DNA of 64,000 nt from Gigantopelta aegis (GCF_016097555.1 NC_054702.1:103430973-103494972), one strand, 5' to 3'. Positions 11,295 to 23,051 are shown, counted from the stretch's first letter. Notes: generated by a model not told the origin, from the sequence alone. Made by a program: numbers and translations.

Positions 11295-11425
11295 TTAGGG
11301 AAACTCCCTCCCCTCCCCCTCCCTCATCTACAGCCCCATACCTTCGGCACTCGCATTTGTCGAGTTCCATTTACATCAAATTTCGATCCCCCCACCCCCT
11401 GCTAATCATGCTGGCAACGGGCCTG
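10812..11425. mobile_element. TIR element with CAGGCCTGTAGCC/GGCAACGGGCCTG ends
   Basis: The left end caggcctgtagccggggg and the right end ccccctgctaat...ggcaacgggcctg form an imperfect terminal inverted repeat about 610 bp apart. G-rich sequence lies inside one end and C-rich inside the other. The interior holds a SINE fragment near 10975-11060 and a TA run at about 11240-11290. CAG...CTG termini suggest a hAT-type non-autonomous element; this is an inference. Confidence 0.5.
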
Positions 11426-11614
11426 AAGTTATATACAATATTCATAATTTAGACCAAACATCAAATTAGGATCGTATCGGGTTGCATGGGTCTACCACTC
11501 TGAAAAAGTTGCTGAACTTTATGTTATGTATAATCATGTACGTTATAAAAATGTGTGATACTTACATACCATATCGATATATATAGGACTTCTCCCTATG
11601 CTTGTAAATGTGTA

Positions 11615-11737
11615 TCCAGGCCCTTATGGGGCTTTGGGGCTTCGCGCCTGCGGCGCACGTGGTTTCACACAACACATTTTATACAACCATAAAAATTAGC
11701 CCCCCACCTACTTTGAAAATCCGTCCAACGGGCCTGG
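11615..11737. mobile_element. Small TIR element of the CAGGCCC family
   Basis: It starts caggcccttatggggctt and ends gtccaacgggcctgg, giving complementary ends about 120 bp apart. The ends resemble those at 10812-11425. The interior is GC-rich (cttcgcgcctgcggcgcacg), unlike its surroundings. Confidence 0.5.
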
Positions 11738-11848
11738 TATCACAGTACTGATGGCATCGCTAACAATCACGACCAATGTTCTCAGGTACAAAATACAAAA
11801 TAGTGACCAAACACTATTGTACATACAGATATAGAGGATATTATACGA

Positions 11849-11967
11849 GTGTCCATGACAGACGATGTTTACGACACGAGTGCCTAAATTATCATATTCC
11901 CACGCGAGAGCGAGGAAAATGCGATAATTTAGGCACGAGTGTCGTAAACATCGTCTGTCATGGACAC
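11849..11967. repeat. Long inverted repeat with 44-bp arms
   Basis: The arm at 11849-11892 (gtgtccatgacagacgatgt...) pairs with 11924-11967 with only two mismatches, around a 31-bp loop. The similarity extends imperfectly outwards (atattatacgag against aatgtaatatt). As RNA it would fold into a long stem. It is most likely a foldback MITE. Confidence 0.85.
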
Positions 11968-12236
11968 AAATGTAATATTCTGTTTATTACCGTAGAACTG
12001 TCTTGCTAAATGAACATTCCAGTCATTGTTTACAAACTAACGTTTCCTTAACGGCGGAGTAATGTTTGTTCATTGATGTCTTGAAAACCAAATCACAACC
12101 TGTTCTAAAGTTACGTGATATTTACGCCCATAAGTAAAGAGTTCACATGTATCAACAGCTGTACATTTTAAAGCATGTGTATACTAAAAAGCAAACAAAT
12201 ACACAGTAATTGAAATAATTAGTTTTGAATTTGAAT

Positions 12237-12295
12237 GACGTCAGTATTCCAATGACGTCACTTTGCATCTCCTTACAATACTATAAATTGGGTAC
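12237..12295 (+). promoter_or_regulatory. Two consensus CRE sites followed by a TATA-like box
   Basis: tgacgtcagtattccaatga carries two perfect TGACGTCA palindromes about 16 bp apart. They are followed by ctttgcatc and then actataaattgg. The arrangement resembles a CREB/ATF-responsive core promoter. No downstream gene could be recognised, so the function is open. Confidence 0.3.
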
Positions 12296-12897
12296 ATGAC
12301 GTTTCTGTTTTAATAATGCTGGAAAAATTCAAGTGCAAAATTCCTATTGAATTTTTTTTTTAACATTATTAACGCATCGTAATATAATACAAGTTATCAT
12401 AAATAATCAATTAATGTTTTATTAAATTAATTAAAAACAAGTATTTGTCATTACGGCATGTGATCAGCTTACACTCGAAATAAAAATGTATTAATGAAGA
12501 AAGTAGTATCTGTGGAATGTCGTGTCAGCCAATCAGAAAGAAATGTACTCTTGCAACAGCCAATCATTAAACGACAATGTCAGGAGGACATACGATTTAG
12601 TTATGACATACGAGGGAAATCGTATGATAAATATGACCCTCGTTATGCTGTACCTCGTAGGTAACAAATATGTTTTACTTCAAACTGATCTGCATGTAAC
12701 GAAGAAGAAGTTATCTTCTAAATTCTTCAAAACAAACAACGCAAACAGCATGTCAACTTTTAATTCCGCATTTACATGTGACTTCAAACTTTGAGCCGTG
12801 TTTATTCAGTTTCTGACGCCATGCTAAGTTGTAGGTTTTCGCGTGTGACGGCTCATATATGCTTTAAAACTTCGTAAATATCAGATATTATCATCCA

Positions 12898-14077
12898 TTA
12901 AAGGTAGACTAAACTCCAACAAGAGCCTTACGTGTTGGAAAGATGCATACCCGGACCACCGACACATACTGACACTTTAAAAAATGAAAAACGCGTAATT
13001 TTAGAATTAATAAAAAAACGTGATTATTCCTGCTAACTGGGGGCAGCCAGTTTGTTTCGTTTTTGTGACGTCCGGTGGTATAGCTTGGGGCGAAGTGATG
13101 TCAGCTCAGGTCCAATTTGTCTAGTATGCACAATGTAAACAAATGCTCTAATTTACGACAAGGCGCTTTGCTTTCATCAACCTGACTTGTAAAACAACAT
13201 AAATGACTTGATAGTATAATAAACTATTTAACTAAATATATTTCAATTTGCATCAATATAACAAAATGGAGTTATAGTATTTTTTTCTTTTAAATAATTC
13301 GAAGAAAAAAAGCATATTATTAGGCCTATTGGTAGGATACGTTCGAGCAAAAACGACCACTCACGATACCCAAGTGATAATTTTCTTTTCTCTGGGACTG
13401 GTCAGTTTTGTGATTTTAGATGGGAAAGTCTACTTAATCAAGGGTTTTACAGAATTACTTACAGTAATAAAGCTGGTAAAGTCCATTACGATTTGAGGTT
13501 ATCACACAATACCCTGTGATCTTAATAAAAGAGGCATGTCCTTTTAGTGTGTCTAGACACAGTGTCTAGGGACCGTCTAAATAACACCTGCCAATCAAGA
13601 ACCACTGGTACAGGCCACGGATAGAAAAGACAAATTAAGCAAAACACTCCGACTATTATTTCAGTATGCGGGTTAATTTATATACAAAATATAATACAGT
13701 TATTTCAACACTTTGACAATGGTGGTTTATTTTGTATTGAAAAATAAAGCACATATACACGTTGCTGTGTTACTGGGATAGATATTATTACAAAATATTG
13801 CGATGCATTCGCAAAAATCAGGTATGTTTTGTTTCTTTAGTTCGAAGATGAATTCCTGACGTGACACGTTAGGTATTACGTAACCACCAGCTTGTCAGAG
13901 GGCGTATTCACTGGGATGGTACAAAATGGCTGCGCCCGTTATATAAAATAGCCGTCACATTTAACTGTTTTATTAATTAATTATACGAGTATACTTGTTG
14001 ATATTAAGCAATAATGTGAATTATGTATCGTTGAATATGTACACCAGTCCAAAAGCCTTGCTTTAGCATTCCTTTAA
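12898..14077 (-). mobile_element. TTAA-bracketed non-autonomous DNA transposon, copy B
   Basis: In reverse orientation this copy matches 2400-3426. Its plus-strand left edge is TTAAAGGTAGAC and its right edge GCATTCCTTTAA. Shared blocks include aagatgcatacc, gtgacgtccggtgg, taatttagag-type segments and gttgatattaagcaataatg. It is slightly longer than copy A and appears to be the most complete copy. No transposase frame is seen. Confidence 0.75.
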
Positions 14078-14079
14078 AG

Positions 14080-15780
14080 GCTTTTGTAGCAGATATCGCT
14101 GGCACTATAATCTTGATTGGTCAAATTTTAATAACAAGACAATGTTTTGTTATGTCACTGTGTTTGTTTCAGTGCTAAACCTACCATTAGTGATGTCACT
14201 CTGGGTTCTAATAGACCAAATCAATTCCTATTGCCGATAATGTTAATGTTTACTAATAAAACTGATATCAGCAGCATTTGAACACACCCAGGAAGTACAG
14301 CAATAGAAAGTATGGCACCTCACATCTAATCTACCTGCAAGAAAATTGAGGGGCAACTATCATTTAAGAGATTTAATTAATGTTTTTAATAGCAACGTCA
14401 TTTTTGCTGAAAATTGCAGTTCCATTTTTGGGGGTACCCCGCATTAGTTTCAACCTCTGGTATATACTGCATAACAACTGTATAACAAATAAAGTGAATT
14501 TATTTATTGTCAATAGAGGTGTGCAGTATTACCAGTATTTTTTTCTGTCGTGGTATGTACCGGTACGTTGTTTACTGTACCGGTATAATTCGGGACTTTC
14601 CGTGGACGATAACTTTACGGAAATTTCCAAGAAATAAATTATCAGTGTCATGAAACAAAATACATAATTTCGAGAAATTATTTAAAAAGCATTCAATATT
14701 AAAGACTGTTTGTGTTCCATTAACAAATCTTAGAAAAAATAACGGAATTTCCCAAAGTATCTAGAATCTCAAAATGTTTTCACTAACAAAAACATGGTAG
14801 ATGATGATTTTGTTGTTTGCAACACATGTGCGATATTCAACATTTGCAGGGCTCACCCTGGCAAAAGAATTTTCGATTTGGTGAAAAAAAATTAAGAAAA
14901 TTTTTTAATGTCGATTTTTAGTCATCAAACATGCTTTCAACCAATTTTGTTCTACAGATATGCCTCGCGGTATGCATAAGCGCCATTTGCATGTCCAGGT
15001 AACAGTCTACTATTCAATAGTGAACTGCTTCTTGTAAAGTTACAAAATGCAATCAAATAATAATACTGTTCAAAACATGTTGCATTGTTGATACTGAATG
15101 TTTTATTACTAACTACAACACGGTTTACTTTTTATTTGTCATGTTTCTACCGTTTTGTCGTATCAGATAATGTTGTAAAATCTAGGTCACGTGGTTGAGT
15201 TCATTTTACTGAAGTGGGTGTGTTGATGAGGATTACATATTGTTTCTCACATATACACAATCATTATTAGTTGAAATTTTCAAAGTTTACAGATTTAATT
15301 TTAAACATATTCAGGGGGAGGGGGGGGGGGGGAATTATAATTTATTGATCCTATATCTACTGATATAATATTAGCACAGGCATGATACATCCCTCCGCCC
15401 CTGGTAGAGAAACATACAAAAGTCTAGGATCACGTTGCAATGAATTTATGAAAATGAAAGAGTTTTTTCCAGCTGTGAAAGTCTGAAAGACAGTCACACG
15501 CAAGTGTTTTGAGAACAATAACAGATAATGAAGTTTTCTTTGTCTTTGTGTTGGGTGACTGGCTATAATCTCGAGTTGGATACGAAAACAATTATAAACA
15601 GTATTCGGTTTAAAACATACATATAAGTTACGTACTTAAAAAACCCCACGAAAGCCCAAACTATCTCATTTGTATTCATAAAATAAAATACTGCCAGTGT
15701 GACTATTTTTTTTCTAAATTGTTTTTTCTTCTATAAACATGAATTCATTACCAAAGAGATTAAAGACGCAGGCCATAGTA
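14080..15780. other. No gene seen
   Basis: AT-rich sequence without a supported gene. The stretch around 14515-14600 (gtgcagtattaccagtattt, tgtaccggtacg) resembles ends of GGTATACCG-type hAT-like elements. The stretch near 14848-14960 (gcagggctcaccctggc) looks like a decayed MITE. A poly-G run lies near 15315-15332. Confidence 0.45.
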
Positions 15781-15904
15781 CATAGCCTATATATATGGCC
15801 CATTGGGCCTGTAGAATTGGCACGATATCTGGAGGTTTGGGGACGTATGCAGAGCCTCTAGTGGAATGGCACAGGTTACATTTTTTATCTTTATATAGAG
15901 CAGA

Positions 15905-16115
15905 ACAAAAACATTGGCTACTGAATGTCAAACGTTTGGTAATTTTGATAGTCTTAGAGAGGAAACCCACTACATTTGCTCATTCCAAGACCGTTGCTAT
16001 TCCAGTCGTGATGCACATACGCAAATGAGAAATAGCCCAATGAGGCACCGATTGGGATCAATCCTAGACCTACCACGCGTCCGACCGAGTGTTTTACCAC
16101 TGGGCTACGGCCCAT
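15905..16115 (-). mobile_element. SINE, minus strand, truncated
   Basis: Plus-strand phrases gaatgtcaaacgtttggtaa, gatagtcttagagaggaaac, gaaatagcccaatgaggcac, gattgggatcaatcctagac and taccactgggctacggccc are the reverse complement of the common SINE, including its B box and tRNA-like head. The 3' tail is missing. Confidence 0.8.
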
Positions 16116-16126
16116 CCTAGACATCA

Positions 16127-16270
16127 GGGGCCATCCAAATACTACATAATGCTGGAGGGATGGGTGGGTGTGTACGTTTTGTAGCGTTACAGGTGGTGGG
16201 TGAGTGTGAACAGCGTTATGTAAAACCCTATTTTTTATTATTAATTTTTTAAATTTATTATTTATTTATT
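16127..16270. mobile_element. Candidate MITE starting GGGGCCATCCAAATACTAC
   Basis: The phrases ggggccatccaaatactaca and acagcgttatgtaaaaccc suggest the ends of a GC-rich TIR element; the right end is degraded. Only one copy lies in the window, so support is weak. Confidence 0.3.
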
Positions 16271-18170
16271 TTTGGTCATAAACGCTGTCACGGCAACACT
16301 GTTTAAACTTTAACGTATTAACGTAGGTACTGTAGTAATAGCTAGTTGAAAACACAAAACAATGATTATAAATCGATTTGAAATACGTGTGCTGGTAAAC
16401 TTAGCTTAAAACGTATGTCCCAAATGTCCGATTGTTACTGTGTAGGCAGTGATGGTTTGGTTGGACCTGTTTTCAAGTAACTTATTTCATCATAAGTGGT
16501 TAGCCCAAGAAGGCCTACAGCCGCTCTCTCAGTCAGAAATAACGAATACACAAAATTTCTGCCTACCACCGCACAGGCAAAGATTCCCGCTCTAATACCA
16601 CAATGATCCTATGCTTGACATTAAATACCATTACACTGATAATATATGAGTTCGCGATAACAAATATTTCACATATTAATCACCAATGCACTAATGTTTC
16701 TAAACAAGAATATGAAATAAATTCAGTAATCCTGATAATAATGACTGGAACTGACACACTACATAATTTATTCAGACATTCATAGGTTTATGGAATTTGT
16801 TTATTCTTGAAACTAAATTGATGTGAAGACGATTTACCTTTAACTAACTTGAACAATAATACATTGTAGCAAACTAAAAACATAAAGGGACCTGTTTGCC
16901 TGGGTCATCAACTGAAATAAAGATAGCTATATAAAAGTTACTGGTAGTTAATAGCTACTGGTATAATTAAAATGGTGATAATAGAATACATTCGTTTAAA
17001 CTTTGTCATTTTCATTATTTTTGCAGTTCAACTGAAATGATAACTACAGAATTTATTCATCTGTTATGTTTATTTCATTTACATTATAAGGTCTTAAAAT
17101 ACAACAAGGCTCTGCAACTATGTTCTGCCTACAAGTATTAGCTATTCTCTAAATGAGATGTTTAGTCCTGCTTAATGGTTACTCAACTTTAGGGGGAAAT
17201 ATATATAGAGAGAGAGAGTATAAACTGAATCAGTCAAAATCTCTACTTGTAGGCATTTCATTGTAGTATGTCATATTTGTTTGGCCCTTAAGTTCAAAGG
17301 CACATAGATGACATTGTGTGTTGAGCAATTATTGTATCACTGATTTGCAGTGATTAGTATGATGTCATTATTATGTGGTATACCATGGTACATTACAAAA
17401 CAACGCGGTATACCGTGGTACTTTTTTTTCCGCAGTACCCAACCCTAATTGTCAATGGATAATAGTATTTGCACAAATAATCAATGCCACATATTACTAC
17501 CAATCACACCCACAGCTGCTTTTACTCCGTAAATATTTGCACCTCAAACTTTGACACAGAACTCTCTTCTTTAGTACTATGCAACCTTTGGGAGTATTCT
17601 CTATTTATTTCAAGAGAAGTTGTATGTATCTATTATAAATGATAGTGAAAATAAAATAAAATAATAAATAAAATAAGATAAATAAATAAGTAAATAAATA
17701 AATACAAAAATAAATAATTTGTGGATAGACATTGATTAGTAGTTGTACGACTGTCTTTTTCTAATGAAACGATAATGGGAAAATAGAGCTGTGAATCTGT
17801 GTGATAAAGGTTTATATGAGTTAGGGGTTTTGTTGGGTTTTTTTAGGGGGAAGGGGAGGCATATTTTATTACATTTTAAAGACTGATACATCCCTGGTAA
17901 ATCCACGTGAATATTTAACTCTAATTCTAATTGTTAAAAGTAGCAAACACATTCCACTAAAGTTAATTATATTGTATGAATCTTTTAATTTTGAGTTGTT
18001 AAAATACCCTTGACAGGCAACTCCAGAGACTTCGTCTAAATTAATCTTTCTGCTTTTTGGTCTTAAACCATTCCGATGTAAACTTTAGTAGACCGTTTTT
18101 CGCAGCCTTTTTAACATCTTATACAAAATTTAATATGTATGTTAGTCGCTAGAGATTCACAGCTCCTACG
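16271..18170. other. No gene seen; low-complexity AT sequence
   Basis: No supported gene. The stretch holds an aaataaataa low-complexity run at about 17640-17715, a possible GGTATACCG-type element end near 17395-17450, and a copy of the dispersed repeat also at 5730 and 46560. Confidence 0.45.
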
Positions 18171-18177
18171 AAGCTAC

Positions 18178-18305
18178 TAACGGCGCTCATGACAACTGTC
18201 GATCATGCCCCCCCAATTTGTATACAGCCTCAATACCGTCCAATTAGGCAAGGGACAGTACTCTTCATGCACATGCGCAATGGGAATGTGAAAGAGGTCT
18301 ATTGA
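18178..18305 (-). mobile_element. Second copy of the AATAGACCTCTTTCACATTCC element end
   Basis: The reverse complement of this stretch starts caatagacctctttcacatt and contains gcgcatgtgc and aaattgggggggcat, matching 9866-9985. The interiors are only loosely similar. Confidence 0.45.
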
Positions 18306-19087
18306 ATAAGTATTTATTTATTTTATGTTTATGTTTGTATAATGCTGATATGTTGAAAAAACTTAAAGCAATAAAGAATTTGAATTTGTATTGCGTTTTG
18401 GTTAGTGTCAATTAGAAACATAAAATATACAGTTAACATTACATATATGCATTCATGTATTCGATTCAGCTAGTGACGAATACGAATGCAACTATGATAC
18501 AGATCGCTGTTCTGTACACCGAATATTTGAGTATATACAACAGTGCCACCTATAACAGAAATAATACTGCACTGCTTCAAACACTAATATTGTGACACTG
18601 TGGGTCCAAATGAGGTCATAGTTAAGTCATAAAAGTCGCTGTGGCTATATGGAAAATGTGAATGAAAACATTTGGGGAGGCTAATAAAAATTTATGATAC
18701 TACCTTTAGCATTCCACAAATTTATGTATCCAATAAAATGTGTGGGTTTTTTTTTAGCAAAACCATGAATAGTTAAGCCCACGAAAACAATGGATTTCAC
18801 AGTATACAATGTGTCTGTATAACTACTTGGCTTTAATATATTATTTTGTGGGTGGTGGGCATATCAAAAATTGTTTACAATCCCCAGTGTGATAAGTTCT
18901 CGAACAGCCCTTAATTATGGTCTCAGCACAAAATAAGTGATAACACAATTCAGTTATCAGTTCTGCAGGCTTCTAAATTTAGGACTTCATTTATGTGGTC
19001 ATGACAGGTTACACAAAGACGAAATGGGTTGTCAGAATTAATTTTTGCTTAACCCATAAATGATTTATGCCAATGGATAATTCTAAA

Positions 19088-19242
19088 AAGCCTGGGCCCG
19101 TGCTTATAAAACTTTTAGAGTCCAGACTCAATCTCTAATGACGTCACATGTATACAATTTGTATGGCATTGCCATGACGTTCACGTCTCAAGATTCTAAT
19201 GAGTCTCAAGTCTAGAAAGTTTTATAAGCACCAGGCCTGGTG
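19088..19242. mobile_element. Palindromic TIR element (GTGCTTATAAAACTTT ends)
   Basis: The left end cgtgcttataaaacttttag and the right end agaaagttttataagcacc form a long terminal inverted repeat about 150 bp apart, with internal symmetry (gagtccagactc, gagtctcaagtc). A decayed relative, cttataaaactag...aagttttataagc, lies in the first intron of the death-domain gene at about 29268-29354. Confidence 0.65.
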
Positions 19243-19432
19243 TTGCCTATTCTGGTCTCAGGTTGATGTATTACATGTAGGCCACAATCAGATTTGTAAA
19301 GGTTTTTTGCATCTGCACCCACTTCCATACATGTCTGTTGTCTATCATATTCAATAGTATTGAAATTAGTTCATGCGACCAAAGTGGGTGCAAATAAAAA
19401 AAATATATAAATCTGATTACGGCCTTAAAGGC

Positions 19433-19629
19433 CCAGGGCTATCTCTGGATGAGCAAAATATTTCGCCAAATTGTCTATTAAACTTCAAACATTACAGAAA
19501 TCGACAGTTATTTTCCTTTTAAAATGTCAATTATTGCATGCAATTATTGCGCCAAATTAAAATAAAACTTGCCAACTGATTTCAAAATTCGCAATTGGCG
19601 AATTTGGCAAGTGCCAGAGCTAGCCCTGA
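19433..19629. mobile_element. MITE with CAGGGCTATCTCTGG/CCAGAGCTAGCCCTG ends
   Basis: The left end cagggctatctctggatgag and the right end gccagagctagccctg are inverted copies. The interior (atttcgccaaatt, ttcgcaattggcgaatttgg) is shared with 51362-51553 and partly with 5080-5260. The termini fit hAT-like non-autonomous elements. Confidence 0.65.
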
Positions 19630-19914
19630 GGCCTATGAGGATTGAAAATCTGTGTGACCCATTTATCAGTTACACAGAAATAAATCCAGGTGACTCATTT
19701 CCTTTTTGTGTAACCCTTGATATCCAAGTAAATGGTGCTCCAAATTTCGTGCAAACAAAAAATAGGTTATGCAAAATTAGATTCGCGAGAGCAATGCATG
19801 AACGAAACAAACATTCTCAAAATGTTTAGAAGCCTGCCTTAGGATGAAAATTTCTTCTCCTTCTATATGATCTACAAGTGTAGTTCCCTCAACAGACCCT
19901 CCAATGTGGTTCTT

Positions 19915-20205
19915 CCCCATCCAATCCAGTGGCTCATTTTTGATATATTTAAAGTTATATGTGCTGTCCTGTCTGTGGGAATATAAAAGATACCTTGCTC
20001 CTGATGAAAAAAGGTATGCGCTACAACAGCTTGATCTGATTATGCCCGTTAAACCCTATGACTTGACATGAACTAATGAAAAAATGTAGCAGAATTCCTC
20101 TGAAGTCTGTATGTCAGAATTACACATATATATATAAATGTAGGTTTGACATCCAGTAGCTGATGATTAACAAATCAATGTGCTCACTACACTACCATAT
20201 TCCCA
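19915..20205 (+). mobile_element. SINE, plus strand, decayed
   Basis: Contains atgtgctgtcctgtctgtgg, atataaaagataccttgctc, tttgacatccagtagctgat and caatgtgctcactac in SINE order. The head is lost and a block of unrelated sequence lies in the middle. Confidence 0.6.
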
Positions 20206-20546
20206 TTCCCACTCCATCAAACCTGTGGAAGGAAATAGACATTAAAGAACAGTAGATGAACTACAGATGGACAAACAGACCAATGTAGATGATGGGTCTG
20301 TATCCAAGTAGGAGTCCACACCTCCATTAGGAGATGAATGCCAACTTTCTTGTGCAAATAGAAGTATAAGTATATATGTATATGCAATGAAAGACAGAGA
20401 GTAACAAACAATAGTATCTTTGTTCCATTTCAAAAAGAAAGTTAATTATTGAACAATACATGTATGTCTGGCCTGTCAGTATATTCATCAGCATCACGTG
20501 ATGTTGGAATTGACTTAGTCGTCAGTTGATGAACTTGATTCCACCA

Positions 20547-20635
20547 CTGTAAAACTAAAAGTAACACCCAAATCTCACCCAATCACAGAAAAATAAAAAT
20601 AAAAAATAAAAATAAATTTAAGTACATATACTTAC
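20547..20635 (-). other. Probable intron just after the stop codon of the 20650-22419 gene
   Basis: On the minus strand, 15 nt after the TGA, there is a strong donor (actat|gtaagtatat). Then comes a T-rich tract (repeated attttt) and an acceptor (agttttacag|tggtgg), giving an 89-nt intron. With an exon-exon junction this close to the stop, nonsense-mediated decay would not be expected. One frame of the next exon reads VVESSSSTDD then stop, which looks like a plausible acidic C-terminus. An alternative donor inside the coding part could therefore use it, but no good one is visible. Confidence 0.45.
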
Positions 20636-20649
20636 ATAGTATATATCTG

Positions 20650-22419
20650 TCACATGTTCTGATTCACGGCTATGTCATTATCACTGGTTAAAACATCTTC
20701 ACTGGTGGATGGTTCACCTGTTGGTGGCTCTTCGGTCTGGTTTGTGCAGGTCACAGTGTTATCAGTTGTTGGTTTCTCTGGCGTTGATGGACTTGGCTGA
20801 CTAGTGCTGCTGGATGAGGATGACAGAACAATGTCTATATTGCGCTTACCACTCACATCAGAGCTGTTGATGTTAACAGTCAAAATGTCCTCCTCTAGAG
20901 GGAGTACACATTCGCCTTGTGCATAGATGGGTTTAGGCAAGTCTTCACAGTGATTACTATCTTCACTAACACAATTCTGCTCATCCGGATTATCAGAAAA
21001 CACTGCCCAGTTCTCTTCTTCAGCAGGTTCAGATGGGGTTTGGTAATACAACAATCTGGGTGCTGCTTCGGTGTCTCCCGAAACACTGGCTGTGACAAGC
21101 TTGGGATAAGAGGAAGGAGAAATTGTGGGTGGGATCAGAACTCTTCGTGGAGATGAGGGAATGTTTCCACACTCATCAACAACTAGTGCTGAGCGGGTGT
21201 GAGTGAAGAGAAGCTCTTCGTTGAACTCAAACACTGATTCTTCGTTGTCATCGGAACTTACGGACAAGCTTGTTCCAGTTCTTGGACTCCTGGGCTTGAT
21301 AGAAAACTCATCGGCTGGCAGTGTGATTTTCAACTTGTCCCCCAAGTGCAGAGTTGGTGATAGTGGCGAGTTCTCTGGTGAGCTTAGGACACTTGAGTAT
21401 TCATCAAGAGTTACGACACTGATGGGAGTTGTGCTTCTGGGACGAGCAATTGGGGATGTTTTTACTTGTTGCCTCCATAAACGTTTTTGATATGCCTTTT
21501 TCTTTGATGGTGAGGTAATAGAATTGGGATCCACCAATTCTGGAGAAAGAGTTAGAGGACTCTGTAAAGGTTGTGAAGAATTATTACCAACATGTTCATT
21601 GTGTGGCTGCTGAAATGACCTGTGTTTTATATGGCGGGAGATTTCAGAATCTGATTCAGAACTGGAAGATGAAAATGAAGACGTTCTCTGTAGTTGTGGA
21701 ATAGTCTTATTTTGATTTAGTGATGTAGGAGGTGGAATGAAAACTGTTTCAACCTTTTTTCCTTCACCATTGAACTGTGACAAGCATCTGTTTATCTGTT
21801 CCTGTGAAATATTGTCATTGTTGCTGCCAGGAATATATGGCTCATGTCTGATATACACATAATTATCAATTTCCTTTTCATAGTCGTAACTTGCTTCTGA
21901 ACAACTAGTTTGTGGAGCACTTACATGTACATTTTGAGGCAATACCGCAGGACTTTCAACCCTTTCAGGTGATTTGGTGTTACTCTTGGCCTTCTTATTA
22001 TCTTTTTCTTTTTTCTTGTCAGCTTTGGACAACTCCTTCTTTGAACTTTGTTTGCATTTGTCTCCCTTTGTATCCTTTTTAGGGCTTCCTTTTCTTTTAT
22101 CAGGCTTTGGTGAATCCTTTTTAGAACTATCTTTCTTTTTATCAAATTTAAAGAATTCCCTTTTGGGGCTCGGCTTTTCACTTTTCAGTGTCTCTGGTTT
22201 TGATTCTTCCTCTTCCACTGTCTTAAGACAACTATTATCAGTGTCATTTCTTACAGAAATTATTTTTTCTTCAACACTGTCCTTGTTACAACCTCTGTGA
22301 GATACACTGGGATGGCCTGACTTAGTTGGCAAATCATCTCCGAGATCAATAGTATCAAAAGTTGCTAGAGGTGCTCGAATAAGGAAACAGTCCTTCTGAA
22401 ATTCTGGAGATTTTTGCAT
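20650..22419 (-). CDS. Uncharacterised Lys/Ser-rich, largely disordered protein (589 aa)
   Basis: This is the longest non-repetitive open frame in the window, 589 residues from the first in-frame ATG. I do not recognise the family. Residues 1-35 look ordered (motif FLIRAPLATFDTIDLGDD). Residues about 70-150 are very rich in Lys, Ser and Asp, with repeated KKDS/SPKK-type units that look like phosphorylation or nuclear-localisation sequence. Residues about 175-200 hold a Tyr-rich stretch (YDYEKEIDNYVYIRHEPY). Residues about 250-260 are a serine run. A basic patch (KKKAYQKRLWRQQ) and several SPxxSP motifs follow, and the C-terminus is acidic and Ser/Thr-rich. The open frame continues 15 codons upstream of the ATG to a TAG, so the true start or an upstream splice site is uncertain. 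The absence of stops over 1.8 kb, the biased but non-periodic composition and the downstream splice signals support a real gene. Frames on the opposite strand are shadows. Confidence 0.75.
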   Translation of the reverse strand: MQKSPEFQKDCFLIRAPLATFDTIDLGDDLPTKSGHPSVSHRGCNKDSVEEKIISVRNDTDNSCLKTVEEEESKPETLKSEKPSPKREFFKFDKKKDSSKKDSPKPDKRKGSPKKDTKGDKCKQSSKKELSKADKKKEKDNKKAKSNTKSPERVESPAVLPQNVHVSAPQTSCSEASYDYEKEIDNYVYIRHEPYIPGSNNDNISQEQINRCLSQFNGEGKKVETVFIPPPTSLNQNKTIPQLQRTSSFSSSSSESDSEISRHIKHRSFQQPHNEHVGNNSSQPLQSPLTLSPELVDPNSITSPSKKKAYQKRLWRQQVKTSPIARPRSTTPISVVTLDEYSSVLSSPENSPLSPTLHLGDKLKITLPADEFSIKPRSPRTGTSLSVSSDDNEESVFEFNEELLFTHTRSALVVDECGNIPSSPRRVLIPPTISPSSYPKLVTASVSGDTEAAPRLLYYQTPSEPAEEENWAVFSDNPDEQNCVSEDSNHCEDLPKPIYAQGECVLPLEEDILTVNINSSDVSGKRNIDIVLSSSSSSTSQPSPSTPEKPTTDNTVTCTNQTEEPPTGEPSTSEDVLTSDNDIAVNQNM

Positions 22420-23051
22420 AGCCAGCAGAACACATTTGAATGCAACCTTAGTTATTTTCTAATAAACCCAACCATTGAGTCATCCACAAATAATGATTCA
22501 TCCATGTGACCATATTATGCGCTATAGCAGTGAAACAGAAACCTGAGTTACAGTTAGTAATTGTTTAAAGAAAGTGGAAATAATTATCAAGATAATTAGC
22601 TTTTATTCCATGGTCAGACCACTTCAATGTCATTGCTAAAGTCCTATCAGTGTCACACTACACTCACTTCTGCTTGAAATCCCAATGTGGTGTGCTATAA
22701 ATAACTCAGCAGTTGTGAAATATAAATGATATGCATTACGAAAATCGGTACTGAACTCAGGCCTGCAGTCAGTAATGAACAAGTCTTGGAAGTCAGTCCA
22801 AAACTTACACAAGATCCAACCTACCGCCCACAAAACCACGAATTTGGCAATCAATCAATGATCCAATATTTCCGTGCAGAACTAGAGTTCTCTCTGAATC
22901 GAGACTAACTCCATAGAACTGGTGTTCGATGCCACACGAGAGACTAATAATCGATATTCTCTCTCAAGACTTGCTTTCCTTGAACCACTTTTGTTTACGG
23001 AAGTGAGGTAATGATGTAGTTTCGTTTTTCAAAGACGAATATAAAAATAAA

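Noticed and set aside
12522..12794. 90-codon plus-strand frame downstream of the paired CREs
   Set aside because: Tempting because of the promoter-like sites, but no signal peptide, domain or splice support is visible.
20917..22300. Several plus-strand frames of 79-108 codons
   Set aside because: They are antisense shadows of the 589-codon minus-strand gene.
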